Positions 17,613-25,986 are shown, counted from the first letter of the stretch. The stretch is 64,000 nt of DNA from Methylomonas sp. LL1 (GCF_015711015.1 NZ_CP064653.1:4092001-4156000), one strand, 5' to 3'. Translations and numbers: made by a program. The notes: generated by a model from the sequence alone, not told the origin.

Positions 17613-17941
17613 TGGGTGAATTAGATGATCAAGCCTTATATTTGGCGATACGCGGCATTTTAACTGCGGCGCATCGCCACGTTTATAGTGCTGTCAATTC
17701 TGCCATAGTCGATGCCTATTGGCGCATTGGTCAACTGATTGTTGAACATGAGCAAGGTGGAGCGGATCGGGCTGAATATGGCAAAAAACAGCTTGAGCAA
17801 CTTGCCGGGCAGCTTAGTTCTGAGTTTGGCAAAGGCTTCGATGTGCGCAATCTTCGTAATATGCATGCCTTTTATCAGACCTTCCCAATTCGGAACGCAC
17901 TGCGTACCGAATTGAGCTGGAATCCGAGCATAGCTTGTTAA
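17609..17941 (+). pseudogene. Truncated DUF1016 (YhcG-like) nuclease fragment
   Basis: The 110-residue frame matches the N-terminal helical domain of DUF1016/YhcG proteins (AYWRIGQLIVEHEQGGADRAEYGKK…LSSEFGKGFDVRNLRNMHAFYQTFP). Family members are about 340 residues and continue LSWTHYRLL… into a PD-(D/E)XK nuclease domain. Here the frame ends at LSWNPSIAC and hsdS starts 10 bp later, so the nuclease half is missing. It overlaps hsdM by four bases. A stable N-terminal protein is possible, but the nuclease function is lost. Confidence 0.75.
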
Positions 17942-17951
17942 TCGGGGAAGA

Positions 17952-19265
17952 ATGATGGAACGCTACGACAAATACAAGAACAGCGGGATTGAGTGGATTG
18001 GTGAGATTCCTGAGGAGTGGGAGGTTAAACGTTTCAAATACTTATTTGGTTTAATAACCGATAAAGCAGAGGAAGAACTGCCAAAGATTGGTCTTGAAAA
18101 TGTTGAGAGTGAAACGGGAGCACTTATTGAGACCAATAGTGATTTCGATGGTGATGGCATTCATTTTATTTCAGGCGATATTCTCTTTGGAAAGCTGAGG
18201 CCGTATTTAGCAAAAGTTTACCTATCGAACTTTCAAGGTAAAGCTGTTGGTGATTTTTTTATTTTCAGGAGTAGGGGGGAAATTTATGCTGGTTTTGGCT
18301 CAAAGTTAATTTTATCGAAGAGGTTTATCGATATTGTAAATGGCTCCACCTTCGGTTCAAAAATGCCTAGGGCTTCTTGGGCTTTTATTGCAAATCTACA
18401 GATTGCATATCCAACGATTGAAGAACAAACCGCTATTGCCAACTATCTTGATCGCAAGACGGTAGAAATTGATACGCTGATTGCGCAAAAAGAGCGTTTG
18501 ATTGCGCTGTACGAGGAAGAAAAAGCCGCCATTATCAATCAAGCCGTGACCAAGGGTATTGATTCTGCCGTAGGGGTGCCCCTTGTGGGTACCCTGGAAC
18601 AGGGCAACCACAAGGGATTGCCCCTACGGGATTCCGGTATCGATTGGCTGGGCGAGATTCCAGCGGGGTGGAAAGTTAAGAAATTAAAGTATTTGTCTTT
18701 AATTTTACGCGGTAAATTCGCACATCGCCCGAGAAATGATGAAAGGCTATATGGTGGAATATATCCATTCATACAGACAGGGGAAGTAACAAATGCCAAT
18801 AAGTTTATAAAAGGATATAGACAAACACTAAATGAAGCTGGCTATGCCGTAAGTCAGGAGTTTCCATCTGGTACTTTAGTTATGACTATTGCCGCTAATA
18901 TTGGAGATGTCGCAATACTAAGTTTCGATGCTTGCTTTCCAGATAGTATTGTTGGGTTTTACCCAAAAAATGAAGTTATTGTCGATTTTCTATACTACAA
19001 ACTCATTTCAATTCGATCAAACTTGATCGGTTGTGCAACCCAAAACACACAACAAAATTTGAATATCGACAGAATTTCACCAATTGAAATATCCTTTCCC
19101 AATAACAAAACAGTTCAAACCGCCATCGTCCACCACATCGAAACCGAAACCACTCGCATCGATGCCAAAATCGCCAAAACCCAACGCATCATCGAACTGC
19201 AAAAAGAGTACCGAACCGCGCTAATTTCCGAAGTGGTCACCGGCAAAATCAAGGTACCCTCATGA
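17952..19265 (+). CDS. hsdS: Type I restriction-modification specificity subunit HsdS
   Basis: The 437-residue protein is built of two similar halves, each beginning with the family opening (YKNSGIEWIGEIPEEWEVKR at about residue 8; LRDSGIDWLGEIPAGWKVKK at about 224). Each half has a variable target recognition domain and ends with a conserved helix (EEQTAIANYLDRKTVEIDTLIAQKE…). The two recognition domains set the two halves of the bipartite DNA target. Between the halves a palindromic repeat (18568-18629) has been read in frame and adds roughly 20 residues to the linker. An ATG at 17955 is equally possible. Confidence 0.92.
   Translation: MMERYDKYKNSGIEWIGEIPEEWEVKRFKYLFGLITDKAEEELPKIGLENVESETGALIETNSDFDGDGIHFISGDILFGKLRPYLAKVYLSNFQGKAVGDFFIFRSRGEIYAGFGSKLILSKRFIDIVNGSTFGSKMPRASWAFIANLQIAYPTIEEQTAIANYLDRKTVEIDTLIAQKERLIALYEEEKAAIINQAVTKGIDSAVGVPLVGTLEQGNHKGLPLRDSGIDWLGEIPAGWKVKKLKYLSLILRGKFAHRPRNDERLYGGIYPFIQTGEVTNANKFIKGYRQTLNEAGYAVSQEFPSGTLVMTIAANIGDVAILSFDACFPDSIVGFYPKNEVIVDFLYYKLISIRSNLIGCATQNTQQNLNIDRISPIEISFPNNKTVQTAIVHHIETETTRIDAKIAKTQRIIELQKEYRTALISEVVTGKIKVPS
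18568..18629 (+). repeat. Palindromic repeat, family A, copy 1 (inside hsdS)
   Basis: Nested inverted repeats: outer CCGTAGGGG / CCCCTACGG and inner CCCTTGTGG / CCACAAGGG, around a short variable centre. It lies within the hsdS reading frame, in the linker, without introducing a stop. Two more copies lie about 0.7 and 1.05 kb downstream. Confidence 0.85.
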
Positions 19266-19915
19266 CGAAACCAACCGTAGGGGCGCCCCTTGTGGGTGCC
19301 CTTGAAATACCGCAATGTCCGACAGGGCAACCACAAGGGATTGCCCCTACGGATATAACAACACATCAGAAAAAACATCACCGCCGATCCATTCGGTTGA
19401 AAGGCTACGATTATTCGCAATCGGGTTTGTATTTCATCACTATTTGCACACAAAACCGTTTGTGTTTATTTGGAGAAATTACTGACGGGAAAATAATTTT
19501 GAACGATGCGGGGAAAATGGTTCACGAACAATGGACTATTTTGCGCAACCGATTTCACTCTATTGAATTGCATGAATATATCGTTATGCCCAATCATTTT
19601 CATGGCATTGTTGAGTTGATCGTAGAGGCTCCCCTTGTGGGTGCCCCTGTCGAACACCCGCAAATGCGGCAACCACAAGGAATTGCCCCTACGGGTAACC
19701 CAACCATTGGGGATATTGTAGGGGCATTTAAATCGTTAACCACCAATGACTATATTACCGGGGTAAAACAATATCATTGGCCTAGCTTTAATCAAAAGCT
19801 ATGGCAGCGTAATTATTACGAGCATATTATCCGTAGTGAACAATCCTTTCTCGAAATCTCGGAGTATATTCAGAATAATCCGATGAAGTGGCTGGAGGAT
19901 ACATACTATGGATAA
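19262..19915 (+). CDS. REP-associated tyrosine transposase (Y1, RAYT)
   Basis: The 217-residue protein has the single-strand HUH transposase features: YIVMPNHFHGIVEL with the HFH metal-binding pair, and a C-terminal WQRNYYEHIIRSE segment with the candidate nucleophile Tyr, followed by YIQNNPMKW. The family start GYDYSQSGLYFITICTQNR is preceded by about 45 residues, largely translated from a palindromic repeat, and a second repeat is translated in the middle (about residues 121-144). Its ATG overlaps the hsdS stop (ATGA), and its end overlaps rhuM by eight bases. These enzymes mobilise REP-type palindromes. Whether one carrying insertions is still active is doubtful. Confidence 0.85.
   Translation: MTKPTVGAPLVGALEIPQCPTGQPQGIAPTDITTHQKKHHRRSIRLKGYDYSQSGLYFITICTQNRLCLFGEITDGKIILNDAGKMVHEQWTILRNRFHSIELHEYIVMPNHFHGIVELIVEAPLVGAPVEHPQMRQPQGIAPTGNPTIGDIVGAFKSLTTNDYITGVKQYHWPSFNQKLWQRNYYEHIIRSEQSFLEISEYIQNNPMKWLEDTYYG
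19275..19352 (+). repeat. Palindromic repeat, family A, copy 2 (5' end of RAYT gene)
   Basis: Outer arms CCGTAGGGG / CCCCTACGG and inner arms CCCTTGTGG / CCACAAGGG are identical to copy 1, with a longer centre. It is translated as part of the transposase N-terminus (VGAPLVGALE…QPQGIAPTD). Confidence 0.85.
19621..19693 (+). repeat. Palindromic repeat, family A, copy 3 (middle of RAYT gene)
   Basis: The right arm matches copies 1 and 2 (CCACAAGG…CCCCTACGG). The left arm has drifted (CGTAGAGGCTCCCCTTGTGG). It is translated in frame as VEAPLVGAPVEHPQ…QPQGIAPTG, directly after the HUH motif. Confidence 0.8.
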
Positions 19916-20933
19916 ACCTTCCTCCCAATTCATCATTTATCAAACCGAAGGCGGCCAAACCAAAATTGAGGTGCGGCTGGAGAATGAAACGGTTTGGCTG
20001 ACGCAAAAACAGATGGCCGAGTTGCTTCAAGTCACGCCACAGAACATTACCCTTCATCTCAAAAATATCTATGAGGAAGGGGAACTGAACGAGCAGGCAA
20101 CTTGTAAGGATTTCTTACAAGTTCAGCAAGAAGGCGAGCGGCAAGTTAAGCGCCGGCAAAAACTCTATAATCTCGATGCGATTATCTCGGTGGGTTACCG
20201 CGTGCAATCTCATGTTGCCACCCGCTTTCGGCAATGGGCTACCCAGCGTCTTAGTGAATACGTTATCAAAGGCTTTGTGCTGGATGACGAACGCCTAAAA
20301 AACCCCGATCAGCCGTTTGATTATTTCGATGAACTGCTTAAACGCATTCAGGATATCCGTACCTCTGAAAAGCGCTTTTATCAGAAGATTACCGATATTT
20401 ATGCCACCAGCGTCGATTACGACCCGACCCAAGATGCCAGCATCAACTTCTTTAAAACGGTACAAAACAAGCTTCATTGGGCGATTACCGGCCAGACGGC
20501 AGCCGAAATCATTAAAGCGCGCGCCAATGCCGAGTCGCCGAATATGGGTTTAACCAACTTCCGGGGCGAAAAAGTTCGCAAACAGGATGTTGTCGTTGCC
20601 AAGAACTATCTGGATGAGGACGAACTGTCGGCACTAAATAATCTGGTGGAACAATATCTGGTCTTCGCCGAAGGTCAGGCGATGCGGCGTATCCCCATGA
20701 GCATGCAAGACTGGATCAAAAAACTGGATGGCTTTCTGGGACTGAATGACCGGGAAGTTTTAACCCATGCCGGCAAAGTCTCACAGCAACTTGCCAAACA
20801 GATCGCCGAACAGGAATATGACAAATTTCATCAATTGCGAATACAGCAAGCCGACCAACAAGATGGCGCGTTTGAAAAAGTTATCAAGCACCTGCCCAAC
20901 GGTAAAAAGTCGGACGCTAAGGATTCAAAATGA
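19908..20933 (+). CDS. rhuM: RhuM-family protein
   Basis: The 341-residue protein matches the RhuM family first described from a Salmonella pathogenicity island. The conserved N-terminal domain reads VRLENETVWLTQKQMAELLQVTPQNITLHLKNIYEEGEL, a helix-turn-helix, followed by YNLDAIISVGYRVQSHVATRFRQWAT. The family is often encoded inside type I restriction loci, as here between hsdS/RAYT and hsdR (four-base overlap with hsdR). Its biochemical activity is not known; a DNA-binding regulator of the cassette is one possibility. Confidence 0.88.
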   Translation: MDKPSSQFIIYQTEGGQTKIEVRLENETVWLTQKQMAELLQVTPQNITLHLKNIYEEGELNEQATCKDFLQVQQEGERQVKRRQKLYNLDAIISVGYRVQSHVATRFRQWATQRLSEYVIKGFVLDDERLKNPDQPFDYFDELLKRIQDIRTSEKRFYQKITDIYATSVDYDPTQDASINFFKTVQNKLHWAITGQTAAEIIKARANAESPNMGLTNFRGEKVRKQDVVVAKNYLDEDELSALNNLVEQYLVFAEGQAMRRIPMSMQDWIKKLDGFLGLNDREVLTHAGKVSQQLAKQIAEQEYDKFHQLRIQQADQQDGAFEKVIKHLPNGKKSDAKDSK

Positions 20934-23900
20934 GCATCACATCTGAACAAACCTTCGAGACGGCAATTATTGAATCCTTGTTGGCAAACGGCGGTTATAC
21001 TCAGGGCAATGCCAGCGACTACAGCCCGGAACTGGGCATGTTCAAAGCCGAAATATTGCAGTTTTTACGCGACACACAGCCCAAGCAATGGGACAAATTG
21101 GCCGCCATTCATGGTAACGACATAGAAAACCGACTTATCCAGCGTTTGTACAAAGAGTTGGATTTGCGCGGTGCGTTGGACGTGGTCCGTAACGGTATTG
21201 TGGATTATGGCGTGCGCTTTAAGATGGCGTTTTTTAAGCCGGAATCGGGCTTGAACCCGGATACCTTAGCGCTTTATACGCAAAACCGGCTAAAGGTGAT
21301 TCGTCAGGTCCATTACAGCAAGAAAAATACAAACTATTCGGTAGATTTGGTTTTGTCATTGAACGGCTTACCGGTGGCAACGCTGGAGCTAAAGAACCGC
21401 TTTACCGGTCAAAACACGGCGCATGCCAAAAAGCAATATGCCAGCACGCGCGATAACAAAGAGCTGTTGTTCACCTTTAAAAAACGCAGTCTGGTGCATT
21501 TTGCCGTCGATGACGAAGAAGTCTATATGACCACCCGCATCGATGGCAGCCAAACCCATTGGTTGCCGTTTAACAAAGGCCATCAGTTTGGCGCGGGCAA
21601 CCCGCCTAATCCGGCAGGATACCGCAGCGACTACTTGTGGCGGGACATTCTGCAAAAAGACAGCTGGCTGGAAATCATTGGGCGTTTTATCCATCTGCAA
21701 GTAGAAGAGTTCGACTTTGAAGGTCGCACTCACAAAAAAGAGAAATTGATTTTTCCGCGTTTCCACCAGTTGGATGCGGTACACAAGATAACCGCTCATG
21801 CTCAAAACCACGGCGCGGGACACAATTATCTGGTGCAACATTCGGCGGGCTCGGGAAAGAGCAATACCATTGCCTGGCTGTCTTACCGCTTGTCCGGTCT
21901 ACATGATGCGAGTAATCAACGCATCTTTGACAGCGTCATCGTGGTAACGGACCGGCGAGTGCTGGATTCGCAGCTGCAAAATACCATTTATCAATTCGAG
22001 CATAAATCGGGCGTGGTTCAGCGCATCGATAAAGACTCTCAGCAATTGGCGGACGCTATTGGCGGCGGCACAAATATCATTATCACCACCTTGCAGAAAT
22101 TTCCCTATGTGATCGATAAAGTGGGCGAACTTCCCAACCGCAAATATGCGGTGATTATCGATGAAGCGCACAGTTCGCAAGGTGGCGAAGCCAGCAAAAA
22201 GATGAAGGCGGTACTGGCAGGCGGCGAACCGGAAATCCAGGAGCCTTACCCCGAGTACGACAACGATGACGGTGAAGTCGTTGACGTGCAGGAGTTAGTC
22301 AATCTCTACGTGGAACGCTCTGCTGCGGCTCGTGGCAGGCAATCCAATTTGTCCTTCTTCGCTTTTACGGCTACGCCAAAATATAAAACCTTGGCGGTAT
22401 TCGGATATAAGGATGCCGACGGCAAGCCGCAGCCGTTTCATCTTTATTCGATGCGCCAAGCGATCGAGGAAGGATTTATCCTGGATGTGTTGCAGAACTA
22501 CACCACCTATCAGCTTTATTTCAAACTATCCAAAGCCATTGAGGACGATCCGAAAATCAACAAAAAAAAGGCGGCTCAGGCAATCGGCCGTTTTGTCGCT
22601 TTGCATCCCCATAATCTGGCGCAGAAGACTGAGATTATTATCGAGCATTTTCGTCAGGTGGTGACCGCCAAGATTGGTGGCAGGGCCAAAGCAATGTTGG
22701 TGAGCGGATCGAGATTGCATGCCAAGCGCTATTTTGAGGAATTCAATCGCTATATCAAAGAGAAAGGCTACGAACGGAATATCAAAATTCTGGTGGCTTT
22801 TTCCGGCAGGGTGGTGGATGACAACTTCCCGGACGGTGTAACGGAATCACAGCTGACCGGATTCGGCGAAAAGGAACTGCCCAGAGTATTTGCCGATGAC
22901 GACTATAAAATCCTGATCGTCGCAGACAAGTACCAAACCGGCTTTGACCAACCCTTGCTACACACTCTTTATGTGGACAAGGCGTTGTCCGGGGTTAAGG
23001 CCGTGCAAACACTTTCGCGCCTTAACCGCACTGCACCTGGTAAGGAAGATACTTTTGTGCTGGATTTTGTCAACGATAGACAAACCATTTTGGACTCTTT
23101 TCAGCCCTATTACGAAGTAACCTGCATAGGTGAAGAACCGGAACCTAATCATCTATATGATTTAAAAGTCAAATTGGACGAGCAGCAAGTTTATTTAGGC
23201 TCGGAAATCGATGCATTTGCCAAAATCTATTTTAATCCTACCACACAAATGACCGGCCGAACCCAGTCTCAGCTTTATAGCTTTATTGATCCGGCGCTTG
23301 ATCGTTACAAAGCCATCGACACAGATGATGAAAAAGAGGAATTCAAGAAAAGCCTACGCACCTGGACAAATCTATATGCATTCCTCGCCCAGATAATGCC
23401 CTTCCGCGAACCCGAATTTGAAAAGTTTTACGCTTACGCCAAACTGTTGTTAACCAAGCTACCCAAGCGTGACCTGGCCGAAAGCATGAAGCTGACGGAT
23501 GAAGTGGCGCTGGAATACTATCGCCTACAGAAGATCAAGGATGGCTCATTGGAATTAATAACCAGCGGGGAAGGCGAACTGGACGGCTTGACCGAGGCTG
23601 GAATCAAACGAGCCAGGGAAGAAAAAGCCGCTTTATCAGAAATCATAGACGTATTAAACGACCGCTTTGGCACCGAGTTTGAGGAAGCAGACCGGCTTTT
23701 CTTCGCGCAGATCGAAACAGAGCTAATGGCGGATGCCACTCTGCAAATACAGGCTAAGGTTAATCAACTGGACACTTTCAAATATGCTTTTGAAGCGATG
23801 TTTATAGACAAGTTGATTGAACGCATGGACCAGAACCAGGAGATTTTTGAAAAAATACTCGAAAATCAATCATTCGGCAGCCTGGTAAAAGAATTAATGA

Positions 23901-23950
23901 TGAAAAAAGTGTATGCGAGGATGAATGAAGTTCAGGAACAATGTAGCTAA
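20930..23950 (+). CDS. hsdR: Type I restriction endonuclease subunit HsdR
   Basis: The 1006-residue protein has the N-terminal PD-(D/E)XK nuclease (Asp139, then Glu153-Leu-Lys155 in LELKNRF), the Walker A motif HSAGSGKS (304-311), the DEAH box DEAHSSQGG (411-419), FTATPK motif III and the C-terminal helicase motifs (ADKYQTGFDQP; TLSRLNRTAPG). It translocates and cleaves DNA lacking the methylation set by HsdM/HsdS. All motifs are intact, so the system could be active. Its start overlaps the rhuM stop by four bases. Confidence 0.95.
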   Translation: MSITSEQTFETAIIESLLANGGYTQGNASDYSPELGMFKAEILQFLRDTQPKQWDKLAAIHGNDIENRLIQRLYKELDLRGALDVVRNGIVDYGVRFKMAFFKPESGLNPDTLALYTQNRLKVIRQVHYSKKNTNYSVDLVLSLNGLPVATLELKNRFTGQNTAHAKKQYASTRDNKELLFTFKKRSLVHFAVDDEEVYMTTRIDGSQTHWLPFNKGHQFGAGNPPNPAGYRSDYLWRDILQKDSWLEIIGRFIHLQVEEFDFEGRTHKKEKLIFPRFHQLDAVHKITAHAQNHGAGHNYLVQHSAGSGKSNTIAWLSYRLSGLHDASNQRIFDSVIVVTDRRVLDSQLQNTIYQFEHKSGVVQRIDKDSQQLADAIGGGTNIIITTLQKFPYVIDKVGELPNRKYAVIIDEAHSSQGGEASKKMKAVLAGGEPEIQEPYPEYDNDDGEVVDVQELVNLYVERSAAARGRQSNLSFFAFTATPKYKTLAVFGYKDADGKPQPFHLYSMRQAIEEGFILDVLQNYTTYQLYFKLSKAIEDDPKINKKKAAQAIGRFVALHPHNLAQKTEIIIEHFRQVVTAKIGGRAKAMLVSGSRLHAKRYFEEFNRYIKEKGYERNIKILVAFSGRVVDDNFPDGVTESQLTGFGEKELPRVFADDDYKILIVADKYQTGFDQPLLHTLYVDKALSGVKAVQTLSRLNRTAPGKEDTFVLDFVNDRQTILDSFQPYYEVTCIGEEPEPNHLYDLKVKLDEQQVYLGSEIDAFAKIYFNPTTQMTGRTQSQLYSFIDPALDRYKAIDTDDEKEEFKKSLRTWTNLYAFLAQIMPFREPEFEKFYAYAKLLLTKLPKRDLAESMKLTDEVALEYYRLQKIKDGSLELITSGEGELDGLTEAGIKRAREEKAALSEIIDVLNDRFGTEFEEADRLFFAQIETELMADATLQIQAKVNQLDTFKYAFEAMFIDKLIERMDQNQEIFEKILENQSFGSLVKELMMKKVYARMNEVQEQCS

Positions 23951-24046
23951 CGGTCATGAGGCAGGGCAAAGCATCGCCCCTTAGGAAAAATTGAATCATC
24001 CTCATTTTGGCGGAACGCCTGACGGCATCCGTCCTACCAATCAGCC

Positions 24047-25168
24047 ATGAATAAACCCCCCGATTTTTCAGCGCTATTTCCTTATGCCGGCCAACCGGAC
24101 GAAACCCAAATTCTGGCGCGTTTCCGCACCGTCGCCGAGCAAGGCGCGTTGCGCCACGCGTTACCCGAATGTTTTGGCGGCTTCGGCGACGACTTCGCCG
24201 TTCTGCTCAAGACTCATCGTATTCTCGGTGAAATCAGCCGCGATCCCGGTTTGGTGCTGGCGGTAAACGCCCATCTGTGGGGCATAGTCTTTCCGATTTT
24301 GCTTTATGGAAACGAAACCCAACAACAAGCTTTTCTGCCGCAACTGTTAAGCGGCGAATGGTTGGGCGGCCATGCCATCACCGAACCGTCCTGCGGTTCC
24401 GACGTGCAAGCGATGAGCTGCAGCGCGGAGCGGACCGATAGCGGCTTTGTGCTGACCGGTGAAAAACGCTATATCACCAACGTGCCGTTGGCCGACTGGC
24501 TGGTGGTTTACGCCAAACTGGACGGCAAGATCACGGCTTTTCTGGTTTCCCGCGAAGACCAGGGTTGCCGGTTCAGCGCCGAGGGAGCTTTGAACGCTTG
24601 CCGGGGTAGCGCTACCGGTAGCGTGCATTTGCAAGATTGCCGGATCGATGCCGGCCGCTTGTTGGGCAAGACCGGTGCCGGCACGCAGATGATACAGAAG
24701 GCGCTGGAATACGAACGTGCCTTCGTGTTTGCCGGCATCGCCGGCATCATGCAATGGCAGTTGGATGAAGTGGTTCGCCACAGCCGGGAGCGGCGCTCGG
24801 GCGGCGTGCATCTGGGCCGGCATCAAGCCATCGGCCATCGCATCGCCGACATGAAGTTGCGGCTGGACACGATAGCCTTGTGGCTTAATGAATGCGCCCG
24901 ATTGGCCGATGGCGGGCAAAGGCTGACGCTGGCTTCGGCCCAGACCAAGCTGTATGCGGCCGAAGCCTTCTTGCAGTCCAGCCTGGACGCGGTGCAGATC
25001 ATGGGCGCGGCTGGCCTGGAGCCGGGTAGTGCGATGGCCGAATTGGTACAGGACGCGTTGGCCGGCCGCTTGTTTTCCGGTAGTTCCGAAGTGCAAAAAA
25101 ATCTGATCGCCGCCTTGTTGGGCACCGGCGACGCTTACCGGGGCGGCCCGCAAGCCGTTTCGTCATGA
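24047..25168 (+). CDS. Acyl-CoA dehydrogenase family flavoenzyme
   Basis: The 373-residue enzyme has the family domains: helical N-terminus, beta domain with HAITEPSCGSDV (109-120) and TGEKRYITN, and a C-terminal helical domain. At the usual YEGT catalytic position of short- and medium-chain enzymes it has FSGS (Ser344). Instead LEYERAFVFAG carries Glu223 at the position of the catalytic Glu of isovaleryl-CoA dehydrogenase, which by my recollection is also where prolyl-carrier-protein dehydrogenases (PltE/RedW type) have theirs. Beta-oxidation genes are absent nearby. A deacetylase gene overlaps its stop by four bases. I infer oxidation of a carrier-bound substrate in the split biosynthetic locus. 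Confidence 0.82.
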   Translation: MNKPPDFSALFPYAGQPDETQILARFRTVAEQGALRHALPECFGGFGDDFAVLLKTHRILGEISRDPGLVLAVNAHLWGIVFPILLYGNETQQQAFLPQLLSGEWLGGHAITEPSCGSDVQAMSCSAERTDSGFVLTGEKRYITNVPLADWLVVYAKLDGKITAFLVSREDQGCRFSAEGALNACRGSATGSVHLQDCRIDAGRLLGKTGAGTQMIQKALEYERAFVFAGIAGIMQWQLDEVVRHSRERRSGGVHLGRHQAIGHRIADMKLRLDTIALWLNECARLADGGQRLTLASAQTKLYAAEAFLQSSLDAVQIMGAAGLEPGSAMAELVQDALAGRLFSGSSEVQKNLIAALLGTGDAYRGGPQAVSS

Positions 25169-25986
25169 ATTTTTCCGCGTACCGAAACTGGCGGCCGACG
25201 CCGTTAATGCTGGCTTCCATCCTGTTGACCATGGCCGCGCCGCTGGCGCTCATCATCCGTCCCGACAGCTGGCCCTGGGTCTTGGCTATCGTCGTCGCCG
25301 ATAATTTAGTGTTGACCTTTGCCGGGCTCTGGCCCCGCTGTTCCTGGGCCGGTTCGAACTGGACCTCGCTTCCTCCTTCATCCGCCGAGCGTGGAGAAAT
25401 CGCCATTACCATAGACGATGGGCCGGACCCGGACGTCACGCCCGCCGTGTTGGATATACTCGAACGATACGGGGCCAAGGCCACCTTTTTTTGCATAGCC
25501 GAAAAAGCCCAACGTTATCCTGGCTTGTGCCGAGACATCGTCAATCGCGGGCATCGGATAGAAAATCACAGCATGCATCATCGGTTCCACTTGCCGTTTC
25601 AATTGCTCGGTGGCTGGTTTTCCGAACTTAATGCGGCCCAGAATGCTCTGACGGAGATTAGCGGTAGCCGTCCGGCATTTTTTCGCCCACCGGCCGGATT
25701 GCGCAACCCGCTGTTGGACCCGGTATTGAGCCGGCTGGATTTGCAATTGGCTAGTTGGACCCGGCGCGGTTTCGACACGGTCGAGCAGGATGCAAACCGG
25801 GTGTTGGCGAAATTATTGGAGGGGCTGCGGGCCGGCGATATACTGCTGTTGCACGATGGCAATGCGGCCCGAAGCCGTCGCGGGATGCCGGTGATACTGG
25901 ATGTGCTGCCGCCCTTATTGGATGCTATCGCCGCCGCTAATCTGCGCGCGGTAACCTTGCGAGAAGCCCTTGTCCATGCGCGGTAA
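25165..25986 (+). CDS. Polysaccharide deacetylase (NodB family), membrane-anchored
   Basis: The 273-residue protein has two N-terminal hydrophobic segments (about 13-60) and a NodB domain: metal-binding ITIDDGPDPD, ENHSMHH (H-x3-H type) and RPPAGLRNP, ending with ILLLHDGN. The active site should face the periplasm. NodB proteins remove N-acetyl groups from sugars. It overlaps the dehydrogenase gene by four bases, so it probably belongs to the same pathway. The substrate is unknown. Confidence 0.85.
   Translation: MNFSAYRNWRPTPLMLASILLTMAAPLALIIRPDSWPWVLAIVVADNLVLTFAGLWPRCSWAGSNWTSLPPSSAERGEIAITIDDGPDPDVTPAVLDILERYGAKATFFCIAEKAQRYPGLCRDIVNRGHRIENHSMHHRFHLPFQLLGGWFSELNAAQNALTEISGSRPAFFRPPAGLRNPLLDPVLSRLDLQLASWTRRGFDTVEQDANRVLAKLLEGLRAGDILLLHDGNAARSRRGMPVILDVLPPLLDAIAAANLRAVTLREALVHAR

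Larger units (their letters stand above)
15801..23950 (+). other. Type I restriction-modification cassette
   Basis: Six frames lie head to tail with 4- to 8-base overlaps or short gaps: hsdM, DUF1016 fragment, hsdS, REP-associated transposase, rhuM, hsdR. The cassette separates the adenylation gene from an acyl-CoA dehydrogenase gene that probably belongs to the same pathway. The 85-bp and 96-bp flanks hold no obvious repeats or integrase. Base composition of the hsdS recognition segments is clearly more AT-rich than the neighbours. Confidence 0.75.
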
